NCBI GenBank assembly: GCA_039026915.1
Contig: JBCCLJ010000001.1
Coordinates: 1 to 64,000 of the forward strand
Source: JBCCLJ01 sp039026915
GTDB lineage: Bacteria; Acidobacteriota; Thermoanaerobaculia; Multivoradales; Multivoraceae
DNA: 64,000 nt
Direction: 5' to 3'
The position numbers were made by a program, and so were the translations under genes. The notes beneath the pieces are model-generated. The model did not search any database, was not told the origin of the DNA, and saw only the letters and a list, made by a program, of their open reading frames with translations. Shown in pieces: positions 34,136 through 44,344 of this stretch (its first letter is position 1; each line of letters opens with the position of its first letter).

Positions 34136-35947
34136 TCAGCCCTTCCGGTGCTCAGCAACCTGCTCGTGAACAGAGCTCCCCAACCGTTCCCCGAGAACCT
34201 TCTGCACATCGTGCAGCGACGCTTGCTCGAGACCGCGGTACGAACCGAAGGCGCGCACCAGCGCCTTGCGACGCGTCGGTCCGACTCCGCGCAGACGATC
34301 GAACCGGCTCGTCAGAGCGCTCTTCGACCGGCGCGCACGATGACGGCTCACCGCAAAGCGGTGTGCCTCGTCACGCACCTGCTGCAGCAGCTGCAGGCCG
34401 GCGTCGTGCCGGGGTAGTCGCAGGGGCTCCGGATCCTGCGGCGTGTAGACCTCCTCTTCGCGCTTCGCCAGGCCGACGATCGGCGTCTCCTCGACCCCCA
34501 GCTTGGAGAGCGACTGTAGCGCTGCATTCAACTGCCCCCGGCCACCATCGATCAGGATCAGGTCGGGCATCTCACCGATCTCCTGCAGTCGGCGGCGATA
34601 GCGACGCTCCACCGCTTCAGCCATGGAGGCGAAATCGTCGACTCCGTCGACCGAGCGGATGTTGAAGGAGCGGTAGTCGCTCTTCTTCATCTTCCCTTCC
34701 TGCCAGACGACGAGCGAAGCGACCGTCTTGTCGCCCTGGAAGGTCGAGATGTCAAAGCCTTCGACGCGGCGCGGAGGCTCGGGCAACTCCAGGTGGCGCG
34801 CGAGAGCCTCGGCTCCAGGATAGGCGGCCTCGACACCACGAAACCGGCGTCGGTAGGACATCTTGGCGTTACGCATCGCCAGAGCGACTCGATCCGCCTT
34901 GGCTCCGCGCGACGGCATGCGCACGTAGACCCGCGTGCCGCGCCGCTCCGAAAGCCACGCCTCGAGTACGTCGTCGTCGTCGACCGGCAGCGGCAGATGG
35001 ATCTCCTTGGGCACGAACGACGTGCGGTCATAGATCTGCGGAAGAACCTCTCCCAGAAGACGCGCCGGTGCCACGTTCCCGGCTCCTTCCCAGAAGAGCT
35101 CCCGCCGGTCGAGCACCTGGCCTCCGCGCATCACCAGAACCGTGATCGCTGCGTGCCCGCCAGCGACATAGACACCGTAAATGTCGACGTCCTCTGCCCT
35201 CTCGGAAGACAGCTTGCGGCGCTCCGAAAGCGCCTCGATCTCGGTGATCGTGTCGCGAATCTGTGCCGCACGCTCGAACTCCAACTCTTCGGCATGAGCG
35301 TTCATCTCTCGCCGGAGCTGAGTGACGAGCGTCTCGTTGCGCCCTGCGAGGAAAAGCCTCGCCTGCTCGCAGCCACGGAGGTACTCCTCGTGCGTCGTCA
35401 GTCCGTCGACGCACGGGCCGAGACACCTCTTCATGTCGTGGTACAAGCAGGGCCGCGGCAGCTTGCCGTCGATCTCGATCCTGCACACGCGCACCTGAAA
35501 GAGCTTCTGCACGAGCTTGGTTGCTTTGCGAGCGAGACCCGCCGGCAGAAACGGTCCGAAGTACTCGGCGCCGTCGTCGATGATGCGACGCGTGAAGACG
35601 AGACGCGGGTACTCCTCCTGCATCGTCAGCTTGAGGTAGGGGTAGGTCTTGTCGTCGCGCAGCCGAATGTTGTAACGCGGCTTGCGCCGCTTGATCCACG
35701 TGTTCTCGAGGAGCAACGCCTCGGCCTCGGAATCGGTGACGACGTAGTCGAGGTCGACAGCCTCCGAGACCATCGTGGCAATGCGAACATCGTAGAGATC
35801 GCCGGGAGCCTTGGTATAGCTCGCCCCGCGCTTGCGCAGCGACTTCGCTTTGCCGACGTAGAGAACCTGCCGCCCGGGTCCCAGGAAGACGTAGATGCCT
35901 GGGCTGTCGGGCAGCGCGCGCACCTTTTCCCTGAGCGACTCAAGCAC
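34136..35947 (-). CDS. uvrC: excinuclease ABC subunit C
   Basis: 603 aa. Makes both incisions in nucleotide excision repair. GIY-YIG domain at the start (DSPGIYVFLGP, VLYVGKAKSLRKR), the Cys-rich segment (CLYHDMKRCLGPCV), UVR motif (LEFERAAQIRDTI), RNase H-like domain (EGFDISTFQG, LILIDGGRGQLNAAL) and C-terminal HhH (LRGVGPTRRKALVRAFGSYRGL). GTG start 35 nt after uvrB, same strand. Confidence 0.97.
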   Translation of the reverse strand: MLESLREKVRALPDSPGIYVFLGPGRQVLYVGKAKSLRKRGASYTKAPGDLYDVRIATMVSEAVDLDYVVTDSEAEALLLENTWIKRRKPRYNIRLRDDKTYPYLKLTMQEEYPRLVFTRRIIDDGAEYFGPFLPAGLARKATKLVQKLFQVRVCRIEIDGKLPRPCLYHDMKRCLGPCVDGLTTHEEYLRGCEQARLFLAGRNETLVTQLRREMNAHAEELEFERAAQIRDTITEIEALSERRKLSSERAEDVDIYGVYVAGGHAAITVLVMRGGQVLDRRELFWEGAGNVAPARLLGEVLPQIYDRTSFVPKEIHLPLPVDDDDVLEAWLSERRGTRVYVRMPSRGAKADRVALAMRNAKMSYRRRFRGVEAAYPGAEALARHLELPEPPRRVEGFDISTFQGDKTVASLVVWQEGKMKKSDYRSFNIRSVDGVDDFASMAEAVERRYRRRLQEIGEMPDLILIDGGRGQLNAALQSLSKLGVEETPIVGLAKREEEVYTPQDPEPLRLPRHDAGLQLLQQVRDEAHRFAVSRHRARRSKSALTSRFDRLRGVGPTRRKALVRAFGSYRGLEQASLHDVQKVLGERLGSSVHEQVAEHRKG

Positions 35948-35982
35948 CCGGTCGCCTCTCGACCTGTCGGCAGGACGAGCCG

Positions 35983-38004
35983 CTAGTCCGCAAGGATCTG
36001 CAGCTCCTTGAGCTCTTTGATCTGGTCGCGATACTCCGCGGCCTCCTCGAATTCGAGGCGCTTCGCCGCGTCTTTCATCTCGCGCTCGAGGCGCTCGATG
36101 CGCTTGCCGAGCGTCACCGACGTGTCGGCGGCGATCTCCTTGGCATCACCGCGTGTGGAACGGTGGTAGTCGAGGTTGCTCATCTGCACGAGCGGGCTGT
36201 GAATGTCCTTGAGGATCGTCTTCGGCTCGATTCCGTGCTCTTCGTTGTAGGCCCGCTGGCGCTCCCGTCGACGCTCCGTCTCCTCACGCGCACGCCGAAT
36301 GGAGTCGGTCTCGCGATCGGCGTAGAAGATGACCTTCCCGTTGACGTTGCGAGCCGCCCGGCCTGCCGTCTGGATGAGCGACGTCTCGCTGCGGAGGAAA
36401 CCCTCTTTGTCAGCATCGATGACAGCAACCAGAGAGACTTCGGGGAGATCCAGGCCCTCGCGCAGGAGGTTGATACCGACGAGGACGTCGAACTCACCGC
36501 GCCGCAGCCCCGCTGCGATCTCGACGCGTTCGAGGGTGTCGATGTCGGAGTGCAGATAGCGAACTCGAATACCGAGCTCGGTCATGTACTGCGTCAGCTC
36601 CTCGGCCATACGCTTGGTCAGGGTCGTAACGAGGACACGCTCCTTACGAGCCGTCACTTCGCGGATCTCGGCGACCAGATCGTCGATCTGCCCGTCGGAG
36701 GGGCGCAAATCGATCGGCGGATCGAGCAGGCCCGTCGGCCGGATGAGCTGCTCGACGATGACGCCTGCGGTGCGCTCCAGCTCGAAGTCACCCGGCGTCG
36801 CCGAGACGTAGATCCTCTGCCCCACCATCGCGTCGAATTCCTCGAACGTCAGAGGGCGATTGTCGAGCGCGCTCGGCAGGCGGAAACCGTACTCGACCAG
36901 GGTCTCCTTGCGCGCTCGGTCGCCGTTGAACATGCCTCGGACCTGCGGAACCATCTGATGGCTCTCGTCGATGATCAGCAGGAAGTCCTCGGGCAGGTAG
37001 TCCAGCATCGTCGGTGGTTTTTCGCCGACGGCGCGTCCCGAGAGATGGCGCGAATAGTTCTCGATGCCGTTGCAGGAGCCCATCTCGCGCAGCATCTCGA
37101 GATCGAACCGAGTGCGCTGCTCGAGCCGCTGCAGCTCGAGCAGACGGTTGTGACGATGGAGCTCCTGCAAGCGTTCGTCGAGCTCGACCTCGATCGTCGA
37201 GATCGCCCTCTTCATCCTCTCTTCCGGCGTCACGTAGTGGCTGTTCGGATAGATCGGAATCTGCGGGAGTTCCTCGAGCACCTTGCCGGTGAGCACCTCG
37301 AAGCGGGTGATGCGCTCGATCTCGTCGCCGAAGAACTCGACTCGGATGCCTCGATCGTCGTACGAAGGCAGAATCTCGAGGATGTCGCCGCGCAGTCGGA
37401 AGGAGCCGTGAAAGAGATCGAGCTGCGTCCGCTCGTACTGCATGCCGGCAAGTGACCGCGTCGCCGTATCGGTACCCACCTCGTCGCCCGTCTTGAAGAA
37501 GTGCAGCATGCCGTAAAAGAGATCCGGCGAGCCGAGGCCGTAGATACACGAGACCGAAGCGACAATGAGCACGTCGCGCCGCTCGAAGAGCGACGTCGTC
37601 GTCCGCAGGCGAAGACGCTCGATCTCGTCGTTGATGCTCGTTTCTTTTTCGATGTACGTGTCGCTCTGCGGCACGTAGGCTTCGGGCTGGTAGTAGTCGT
37701 AGTACGAGACGAAGTACTCGACCGCGTTGTTCGGGAAGAAGCTCTTGAACTCCTGATAGAGCTGAGCGGCCAGCGTCTTGTTGTGCGACAGCACGAGCGT
37801 CGGCCGGTTCAGGCGCGCCACGGTCTGGGCGATGGTGAAGGTCTTGCCGGAGCCGGTGACTCCCAGCAGAACCTGCTCGCGCTCACCCTCATCTAGACGC
37901 TCGACGAGCGCTTCGATCGCGGCGGGCTGATCGCCCTGGGGCGTGAACGGGGCCTGCAACTGAAACTGGCCAGCCGAAGCTCGGTTCCCGGGTTCGCTAC
38001 TCAT
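35983..38004 (-). CDS. uvrB: excinuclease ABC subunit B
   Basis: 673 aa. Damage-verifying helicase-like subunit. Walker A GVTGSGKTF, the beta-hairpin region (FVSYYDYYQPEAYVPQSDTY), DESH (LLIIDESHQMVPQ), helicase motif VI (QTAGRAARNVNGKVIFYAD) and the C-terminal UVR domain (LEFEEAAEYRDQI) are seen. uvrB and uvrC form one unit here, which is not universal. Confidence 0.98.
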   Translation of the reverse strand: MSSEPGNRASAGQFQLQAPFTPQGDQPAAIEALVERLDEGEREQVLLGVTGSGKTFTIAQTVARLNRPTLVLSHNKTLAAQLYQEFKSFFPNNAVEYFVSYYDYYQPEAYVPQSDTYIEKETSINDEIERLRLRTTTSLFERRDVLIVASVSCIYGLGSPDLFYGMLHFFKTGDEVGTDTATRSLAGMQYERTQLDLFHGSFRLRGDILEILPSYDDRGIRVEFFGDEIERITRFEVLTGKVLEELPQIPIYPNSHYVTPEERMKRAISTIEVELDERLQELHRHNRLLELQRLEQRTRFDLEMLREMGSCNGIENYSRHLSGRAVGEKPPTMLDYLPEDFLLIIDESHQMVPQVRGMFNGDRARKETLVEYGFRLPSALDNRPLTFEEFDAMVGQRIYVSATPGDFELERTAGVIVEQLIRPTGLLDPPIDLRPSDGQIDDLVAEIREVTARKERVLVTTLTKRMAEELTQYMTELGIRVRYLHSDIDTLERVEIAAGLRRGEFDVLVGINLLREGLDLPEVSLVAVIDADKEGFLRSETSLIQTAGRAARNVNGKVIFYADRETDSIRRAREETERRRERQRAYNEEHGIEPKTILKDIHSPLVQMSNLDYHRSTRGDAKEIAADTSVTLGKRIERLEREMKDAAKRLEFEEAAEYRDQIKELKELQILAD

Positions 38005-38038
38005 CTTCAGATCATCCTTCTGTCGGTCTCTGACCAGC

Positions 38039-38533
38039 CTACGGTGAGCGCGTCGTCGACGCTACGGCCTCCAGAGCGACGATCAGCTCTTCCACCGTCT
38101 CGCTGCCGAGAGGTCCCTGACGAGCAGCTCGCAGCGCGTCACCGACGCGGCTCTGCAGCTCGGGCAGGACGGCGGGATCCAGCGTGCCGGCGGTCACCGC
38201 TTCTTCGACACGATCGAAGGCGCCCTCCAATCGCTGCTGTTGCCGAGGCGTCACGCTCGAGTCGAGGGCTACGAGGATCTGCTGCTGCGAAAGTCCGAAT
38301 CCCCACTCGAAAAGATCATTGGCGCGCACGAGCACCAGAATCGAGCTGCCGACGAGAAGAGCCAGCAGCAGCGAACAACCGATCAGGGTCGGGCGACCGC
38401 AGCCGGAACCGCTCGTAGGAATCGGAAGCGACTCGCGCATCGGCCAGGGATTCGGGAGCTCCGGAACGTCGGAGGCGGCGGTGCGCTCGGGCTCGCCTGA
38501 CGGGGTCATCGGCGGTTCGGTCGGCGGACTCAA
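38039..38533 (-). CDS. single-pass membrane protein, unknown function
   Basis: About 164 aa. A Pro-rich cytoplasmic N-terminus, one membrane helix (LIGCSLLLALLVGSSILVLV) and a helical C-terminal half rich in Gln/Arg/Glu (TPRQQQRLEGAFDRVEEAV). No family recognised. TTG 38533 has GGAG upstream at about 8 nt; ATG 38509 in the same frame is an alternative. It heads the uvrB-uvrC unit and is divergent from the PBP gene. Confidence 0.6.
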   Translation of the reverse strand: MSPPTEPPMTPSGEPERTAASDVPELPNPWPMRESLPIPTSGSGCGRPTLIGCSLLLALLVGSSILVLVRANDLFEWGFGLSQQQILVALDSSVTPRQQQRLEGAFDRVEEAVTAGTLDPAVLPELQSRVGDALRAARQGPLGSETVEELIVALEAVASTTRSP

Positions 38534-38607
38534 GCGTCTCTCTCCATCTTCCCTGGTCGTCACTCCGCAGTCGTCCGCAGAGCCGCGGCTGCTTATAGTA
38601 TCCAGTC

Positions 38608-41073
38608 GTGACCGACAACGATTCTCCCCCGTCCGAACCGTCGCCCGAGACGCCTCCACGCTCGAACGACGCGCCCCGTTGGGACCGTCGCCGCATCTTC
38701 CGCTGGGTGACTCCCCTCCTGCTCGCTGCGGGCCTCGGCGGCATCGTCGGCGTCGCGGTCGCAGCGACCATCCACGTTCCTGCCGCCGAAGCCGTGGGCG
38801 AACTCGATCACGCACTCGTCACCCAGCTCTTCGATGCCACGGGAAGGCCGCTCAAGGCCTACCGAAAGCAGACGCGCTTCATGCTTGAGGACGGGGCAGT
38901 ACCCCCCGTTCTCGAGCAGGCACTCCTCGCCGCGGAGGACCGCAACTTCCACCAGCACGGCGGCATCGATCTGATCGGCATCGTGCGCTCCGCGGTACGC
39001 AACGTTCAACTTGGCGAGATTGACCAAGGCGCCTCCACCCTCACGATGCAGCTCGCCGGAACGCTCTTCCTCGACCGGACCCAGCGCAGCTGGGAACGCA
39101 AAGTCAAAGAGGCGTTCTATGCCGTCGAGCTCGAAAAGACGCTGAGCAAGCAGCAGATCCTCACGCTCTACAGCAACGTCATCAACCTCGGGCACGGCAA
39201 CTACGGCTTCGAGGCCGCCTCGCGCTACTACTTCGACAAGCCCGTCGCCGAAGTCGACGCCGCGCAGGCGGCGACGCTGGTTGCCATCGTCCCCCGACCT
39301 TCCGACTGGACCCCCATTCAGCGTCCGGAGCTGGTCCAGCGTCGGCGCAACAGGATCCTCGGCGCCATGGCGGAGCGGGGCGATCTGACCGCCGACGAGC
39401 TTGCACGCCTCCGGGAGCGCGATCTCGGCGTGGCGAGTCGCACCGATCGCCCCGAAATCGGCGAGTACCTCGCCGAGGACGTGCGTCGGTATCTCTATGA
39501 GACCTATGGCGAGAAGGGTCTGTACGAACGGGGCCTGCGCGTCGAAACGACCCTCGATCCGCGCATGCAGCGAGCGGCCGAGCGATCGCTCCGCGACGGA
39601 CTCTTCGAGATCGATCGCCTGCAGGGCTGGCGAGGGCCGATCGCGAAGGTCGACCTCGCCGGAGAGTTCACCGAGCCCGCATCGTGGCGATGGGGACCGA
39701 TCGAGGACGGCGATTGGCGTGAAGGTCTGGTCCTCTCTTCGACGGCTGCGGCCGCAACGGTACGCGTCGGCGATCGCGAGTTCACTCTGGACCCCGAAGC
39801 CATTCAATGGACCCGCAAGGCTCGAGTCGACCAGGTTCTGTCCGAAGGCGACGTCGCCTGGTTCTCCTTCGCCGCCGAAGAGGGCGACTCCGAAGGCTCC
39901 AGCATTCCTCGACCCTTCGCCATTCAGCTCGTCCAGGAGCCCGAGGTGGAGGGAGCTGCCGTGCTGCTCGACTCCGCCACCGGAGCCATTCGCGCCCTCG
40001 TCGGCGGCTTCAGCTATTCCCGCAGCGAGTTCAACCGGGCCACTCAGGCCAAGCGTCAGGCGGGATCCTCTTTCAAGCCCTTCGTCTTCGGAGCCGCTTT
40101 CGAGGCCGGCTTCACTGCGGCCGACACCCTGTTCGACGCGCCCGTTGCGTTTCCTGCGGAGGACCAGCAGCTCACCTACAGCCCCCGCAACTTCTACCGG
40201 CGCTACGAAGGCATCCTGACTCTTCGCAAGGCGCTCGAGAAATCGATCAACGTGAGCGCCGTCAAGCTGCAAGATCTCGTCGGCGCCCAGAAGGTCATCG
40301 ACTTCGCGAGACGTTCCGGAGTGCGCTCGGACCTCTTTCCCTTTCCGAGCCTCGCTCTCGGCGCCGCCGAGCTCGCGCCGATCGAAGTCGCCGCCGCCTA
40401 CGCAGCGATCGCGAATCAGGGCCTCTACGTCGAGCCCTACATGATCGAGCGAGTCACCACGCCGGATGGTCGCGTGCTGGAGCAACACCAGCTGAGCGCC
40501 GGCCAGGCGATGGAGCCCGGGATTGCGTACCTCCTGACGCATACGTTGCGCGGTGTCGTGCAGCGCGGCACCGGCACGGAACTCAAGCCACTCGGCCTGC
40601 AGATCGCCGGCAAGACCGGCACGACCGACGACTACAGCGACGCGTGGTTCACCGGCTTCACGCCCGAGTACACGCTCGTCGTCTGGGTCGGCCACGATCG
40701 AAAAAAGCGCATCGGGCGGAACATGACCGGCGCCCGCGCTGCGCTCCCGATCTGGAAGGGCGTCTTCGAAGCCGGCATCGAAGAAGGCTGGGTGAACCCC
40801 GATGCCGAGTTCGCCGTTCCCTCGAACGTCGTCCTGCGACCCATCGAGGCGAACACGGGACTACTACCTGCCGGCACTGCCGAGGAAAAAGTGATCCTCG
40901 AGGCATTCATCCAGGGCACAGAACCCGCCCAGAGCTACGAGCCGACGATGTCGCGCGTCATGGAGCTCCCCTGGTATCAGCAGCGCGCCTTCTACGGCCT
41001 TCCCAAGGAAGGCGAGCGCATGCCGGAAGACGTGATCGACTGGACGCCGATCCTCGAGCGCTGGGACAGCTGA
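38608..41073 (+). CDS. class A penicillin-binding protein (PBP1)
   Basis: 821-aa bifunctional peptidoglycan synthase. One N-terminal membrane helix (about 33-53). GT51 domain has catalytic E110 in AAEDRNFHQHGG and GASTLTMQLAGTLFL. The transpeptidase domain has SSFK (S487-K490), SIN (546-548) and KTG (669-671). An inserted OB-like region lies between about 340 and 445. The GTG start is 8 nt after TATAGT (38594-38599) with no Shine-Dalgarno, so the mRNA is predicted to be leaderless. Confidence 0.96.
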   Translation: MTDNDSPPSEPSPETPPRSNDAPRWDRRRIFRWVTPLLLAAGLGGIVGVAVAATIHVPAAEAVGELDHALVTQLFDATGRPLKAYRKQTRFMLEDGAVPPVLEQALLAAEDRNFHQHGGIDLIGIVRSAVRNVQLGEIDQGASTLTMQLAGTLFLDRTQRSWERKVKEAFYAVELEKTLSKQQILTLYSNVINLGHGNYGFEAASRYYFDKPVAEVDAAQAATLVAIVPRPSDWTPIQRPELVQRRRNRILGAMAERGDLTADELARLRERDLGVASRTDRPEIGEYLAEDVRRYLYETYGEKGLYERGLRVETTLDPRMQRAAERSLRDGLFEIDRLQGWRGPIAKVDLAGEFTEPASWRWGPIEDGDWREGLVLSSTAAAATVRVGDREFTLDPEAIQWTRKARVDQVLSEGDVAWFSFAAEEGDSEGSSIPRPFAIQLVQEPEVEGAAVLLDSATGAIRALVGGFSYSRSEFNRATQAKRQAGSSFKPFVFGAAFEAGFTAADTLFDAPVAFPAEDQQLTYSPRNFYRRYEGILTLRKALEKSINVSAVKLQDLVGAQKVIDFARRSGVRSDLFPFPSLALGAAELAPIEVAAAYAAIANQGLYVEPYMIERVTTPDGRVLEQHQLSAGQAMEPGIAYLLTHTLRGVVQRGTGTELKPLGLQIAGKTGTTDDYSDAWFTGFTPEYTLVVWVGHDRKKRIGRNMTGARAALPIWKGVFEAGIEEGWVNPDAEFAVPSNVVLRPIEANTGLLPAGTAEEKVILEAFIQGTEPAQSYEPTMSRVMELPWYQQRAFYGLPKEGERMPEDVIDWTPILERWDS

Positions 41074-41149
41074 GGCACCCGACGTCGGATGCCGGCGGTG
41101 TCGAACCGCTTTCGGGTCGCCCCTCCGGCCCGCTCACTTGGAGCGACGG

Positions 41150-42610
41150 CTACTCTTCGTCCCAGCTGAGCCCGACGAGTGCGTCGTCATCGAAGCGCAT
41201 CGTCCAGTAGCGCAACCCCTCCGGATACCGCCCGCGAAAGACCAGACGACGAGTCGAGCCAACGACCGTTCTGTCGATCGCTTCGAAGGCTTGGAGATTC
41301 GCGACCGAAGCCGCGATCTGCCGACGCTCGTCAGCGAAGCGTTCTGCCACCGCGAAGTCCCTCAGACTGTCGCTGAGGAGGTCGAGCGGCTCGGTCCCCA
41401 GAACGGCCTGCTCCAAGGCCCTTTTCGCGATCGCGGTTTCATCGACGCTCACTTCGGTGAGCAACGGCCAGTTTTCGTAGCGCAGGTCCGGCATGACCGC
41501 GAGCGCGACCTGGGAAGCCAGCTGCCGCAACCTTCCGCCATAGCGATTCGAAAGCAGCAGAATGGCGAGGCCCCTCTCCGGGTAGCGCTCCAAAGACGTC
41601 GTGAATCCCGCCGTCTGGCCCGAGTGTCGGTAGCGTCTCTCCCCTCGTCGAGGAGAGACGACCATGCCTAGCGCGTAGTCGATTTCCTCTCCGCTCGAGA
41701 GTCGGGAACGGGTGTAGCTCGCTTCCAGCGACGATGAGCCGACGAGGGCTCCAGTCGACAGTGCCTTTTCCCAGCCACCCCAGTCGGCGAGCGTCAGAGT
41801 GACCGCCCCGGCACCGAGGCTGCTCCTCGACGCGATCGGCGGCACTTCGAGGAGGCCGCGCTGATTCTCGTAGTTTTCCGGCTTGTGACCCTGCGCCATG
41901 TGGGCCTCCGCAGGAGGTCCGACAGAGGCCGTCCGCATGGCCGAAGGCTCGAACAGCGACGACTCGAACAGCTCGAGAGTCGTCTTGCCGGTCACCGCTT
42001 CGAGCACGAGGCAGAGGAGGTAGTAGCCGGTGTTGGAGTAGCGGTATTCAGAGCCGGGCTCGAAGTCCATCGGCCGATCAGTGACGACTGCGAGAACTTC
42101 TGCGGCCGACGTCGGTTCTTCGTAGACCGAGTACGTCGCCGCCGCCTCGTAGTCCGGGATACCCGAGGTGTGGCTCAGCAGTTGCCTCAGAGTCACCGGC
42201 CACCAGGCCTCGGGGAGTCGTTCCAGACGATCGGCGAGATGGTCACCGAGCCGATCGTCCAGGGTGAGCGTGCCCGCTTCGACCTGCTGGAGCAGCGCGA
42301 CGGCCGTGAAGTGCTTCGAAACGGACCCCACCTCGAACGCCATATCGACCGTCGCCGGGGCCTCGGGCTCGAGATCGGCCATTCCTCGCGCGAGCTGATA
42401 GACGGGCTCGCCATCTCGGAACACGCCGGCGACGACGGCCGGTGCTCCGGTCTGCTCGAGCCCTGCGGTCAGGATCGCGTCGAGCTCTTCTTCGACAATC
42501 ACGACGCTCGCCCGGTCCTCTGACGCTTCAGAGGAGCCCGACCGTTCGCTCGCCGGCGTGGCGCAGCTCCAAGAGCCAAGGAGACAGAGAAGGAAAAGAG
42601 CGTGACGCAT
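41150..42610 (-). CDS. beta-lactamase-family serine hydrolase
   Basis: 486 aa. Class C/PBP4*-like fold with SVSK (S96-K99) as nucleophile motif, YSN (191-193) and HSG (YRHSGQTAGF) in place of KTG. The signal peptide ends near residue 16 at SWSC; the preceding residues do not make a standard lipobox, so lipid attachment is uncertain. The C-terminal beta domain (RLVFRGRYPEGLRYWTM) is typical of peptidase/esterase members rather than of resistance enzymes. ATG with GGGAG 6 nt upstream. Confidence 0.9.
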   Translation of the reverse strand: MRHALFLLCLLGSWSCATPASERSGSSEASEDRASVVIVEEELDAILTAGLEQTGAPAVVAGVFRDGEPVYQLARGMADLEPEAPATVDMAFEVGSVSKHFTAVALLQQVEAGTLTLDDRLGDHLADRLERLPEAWWPVTLRQLLSHTSGIPDYEAAATYSVYEEPTSAAEVLAVVTDRPMDFEPGSEYRYSNTGYYLLCLVLEAVTGKTTLELFESSLFEPSAMRTASVGPPAEAHMAQGHKPENYENQRGLLEVPPIASRSSLGAGAVTLTLADWGGWEKALSTGALVGSSSLEASYTRSRLSSGEEIDYALGMVVSPRRGERRYRHSGQTAGFTTSLERYPERGLAILLLSNRYGGRLRQLASQVALAVMPDLRYENWPLLTEVSVDETAIAKRALEQAVLGTEPLDLLSDSLRDFAVAERFADERRQIAASVANLQAFEAIDRTVVGSTRRLVFRGRYPEGLRYWTMRFDDDALVGLSWDEE

Positions 42611-42631
42611 GGAGATCTCCCGCGCGCTGGT

Positions 42632-43822
42632 TCAGACGTTCGGTCGAGTCGCGACCAAAGCGTAGTCCTGATCCCCGTGCAGAAGGTCGTCGAGCCGGTC
42701 TCGCAGTCGCTGTACTCCATCGATCGCCAGCGCCAAATCGCTCGAGGCGCCGCGCGGCACTTCCACGTCGGGCAAGGCCGTCGCTTCAGGGAAACGATTC
42801 AGCGGCACGATCTCGACGTCGACGAATCCGATGGCCTGACAGAGGGCTTCGAGAGCGTCCGGGTGAACTGGACGGACGTGCGTCGGATCGCGCCAGAACT
42901 CCCTCGCTCCGACGCGCAGGGAGGACGGATTGGGAGTCTCGAGCAGCAGTCGGCCGCCGGGTCGGAGGGCTTCGAAGCTGAGCTCCAGCATGCGACGCAG
43001 GACGTCCCAGGGCTGGTGCTCGATCACGTGAAAGGAAACGACGCCACCCAGAGATGCGGGCGCAGACGCGGCGAGCACCTCGAGCAGATCGCCCTCCTTC
43101 GCGGAGAGCCCCTTGTCGAGACACTGCCGCACCATCTCGGCATTGGAGTCGACTCCCAGGGCATCGACTCCCCCCTCGACCAGAGCAGCGAGGGCCTCTC
43201 CCCGACCGCAGCCGAGATCGAGAACGGGCGACTGCCCCTCGAGCCGAGGAAGGTGAACCTCGACGCGTCTTCGGATGTCCTCTTCCGTCCCACGGTGGCG
43301 GTGCTCGAAGGCCACGTAGTCGGCCGCTTCAAGCCCTTCTCGAAGAGCACCGACGGCCACCTCGGAACGAGCCAAGGCCGAGCGCAGCTGGGCCGTCAGC
43401 TCCCGCGACTGACGGGACTGGCGATCGAGCTTCTGATCGACGCGGCTGTAGAGTGCATCACCGTGACGCATCACCTCGTCGAGTCCCTCGCGGCGGAAGG
43501 CCTCCAGGTGCTCGAGACGCGAGCGCACGTCGGACTCGAGGGCCTCGAGATGCTCGAGCAGGATCAGGTTGAAGACGCGCTGACGCTCCCAGAGGTCGTT
43601 CTGAGGCGTCTTGACCAGCGGCCGAAGGAGACGCTTGAAGGCCACCAGGACGCGACCTAGCAGGCCTCGATCACTGCGGATGGGAAACGCTGCGTCCTGC
43701 GCAAAGAGCCAGTGCCAATCGCTCAGACGGCGCGTCGGCTCTCCCAGAAACAGATCGAGCGAAGGTGCCTGGGTGCCCTCGGGCAATTCGGCGTCCTTCG
43801 CTCTCTGTTCGTCTGCGCTCAT
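42632..43822 (-). CDS. SAM-dependent methyltransferase with long helical N-terminus
   Basis: 396 aa. The first 190 residues are predicted helices, coiled-coil-like around 85-190 (LESDVRSRLEHLEAF, LDRQSRQSRELTAQL). They are followed by a class I methyltransferase domain (VLDLGCGRGEALAAL, VVSFHVIEHQPWDV, GGRLLLETPNP). The layout resembles chain-terminating methyltransferases of O-antigen synthesis, but no polysaccharide cluster is next to it. ATG 43822 is chosen because the open frame upstream runs into rplI. Confidence 0.85.
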   Translation of the reverse strand: MSADEQRAKDAELPEGTQAPSLDLFLGEPTRRLSDWHWLFAQDAAFPIRSDRGLLGRVLVAFKRLLRPLVKTPQNDLWERQRVFNLILLEHLEALESDVRSRLEHLEAFRREGLDEVMRHGDALYSRVDQKLDRQSRQSRELTAQLRSALARSEVAVGALREGLEAADYVAFEHRHRGTEEDIRRRVEVHLPRLEGQSPVLDLGCGRGEALAALVEGGVDALGVDSNAEMVRQCLDKGLSAKEGDLLEVLAASAPASLGGVVSFHVIEHQPWDVLRRMLELSFEALRPGGRLLLETPNPSSLRVGAREFWRDPTHVRPVHPDALEALCQAIGFVDVEIVPLNRFPEATALPDVEVPRGASSDLALAIDGVQRLRDRLDDLLHGDQDYALVATRPNV

Positions 43823-43886
43823 CGACTTGTCGGAAGAGCGCAGGACGGCGTGGACCAGGAACGGTCGGTCAGATCTTCCTGCGCAA

Positions 43887-44333
43887 TCAGGCTTCGGGCA
43901 CGACTTGGACGGTGACCTCTGCCACGACCTCGGCATGGAGGTCGATACGCACGACGTGCTCGCCCAGAGTCTTGATGCCTCCGGTCAAATCGACGTCGCG
44001 TCGATCCACCGTGATCCCCTTCGCCTCGAGGGCCTCGACGATCTCACCCGGGGTCACCGAGCCGTAGAGAGTCTCGGACTCCCCGGCGCGTTTGGCGATC
44101 TCCACCGTCACGCCGGCGATCTCAGCAGCGCGCTGGGCTGCCTCGTCACGCTCGGCGGCGTGCGCAGCGTCGATCTTCTTGCGCTGCTGCTCGAACCACT
44201 TCTTGTTGCCTTCGGTTGCAGGAGCTGCGAGGCCTCGCGGCAGGAGGTAGTTCCGGGCGTAGCCAGGCTTGACACGCACGACTTCGCCGCGACGGCCAGT
44301 GTGCCGCAGGTCACTCAGAAGAATCACATCCAT
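43887..44333 (-). CDS. rplI: 50S ribosomal protein L9
   Basis: 148 aa. MDVILLSDLRHTGRRGEVVRV and GYARNYLLPRGLA are the L9 N-domain. A connecting helix and the C-domain follow, with normal length. It is last in the rpsF-rpsR-rplI ribosomal unit, 11 nt after rpsR. Confidence 0.98.
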   Translation of the reverse strand: MDVILLSDLRHTGRRGEVVRVKPGYARNYLLPRGLAAPATEGNKKWFEQQRKKIDAAHAAERDEAAQRAAEIAGVTVEIAKRAGESETLYGSVTPGEIVEALEAKGITVDRRDVDLTGGIKTLGEHVVRIDLHAEVVAEVTVQVVPEA

Positions 44334-44344
44334 GGTGAAGTCTC

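Noticed and set aside
43823..43936. Longer start of the methyltransferase at 42632
   Set aside because: Runs into the 3' end of rplI and has no family similarity.
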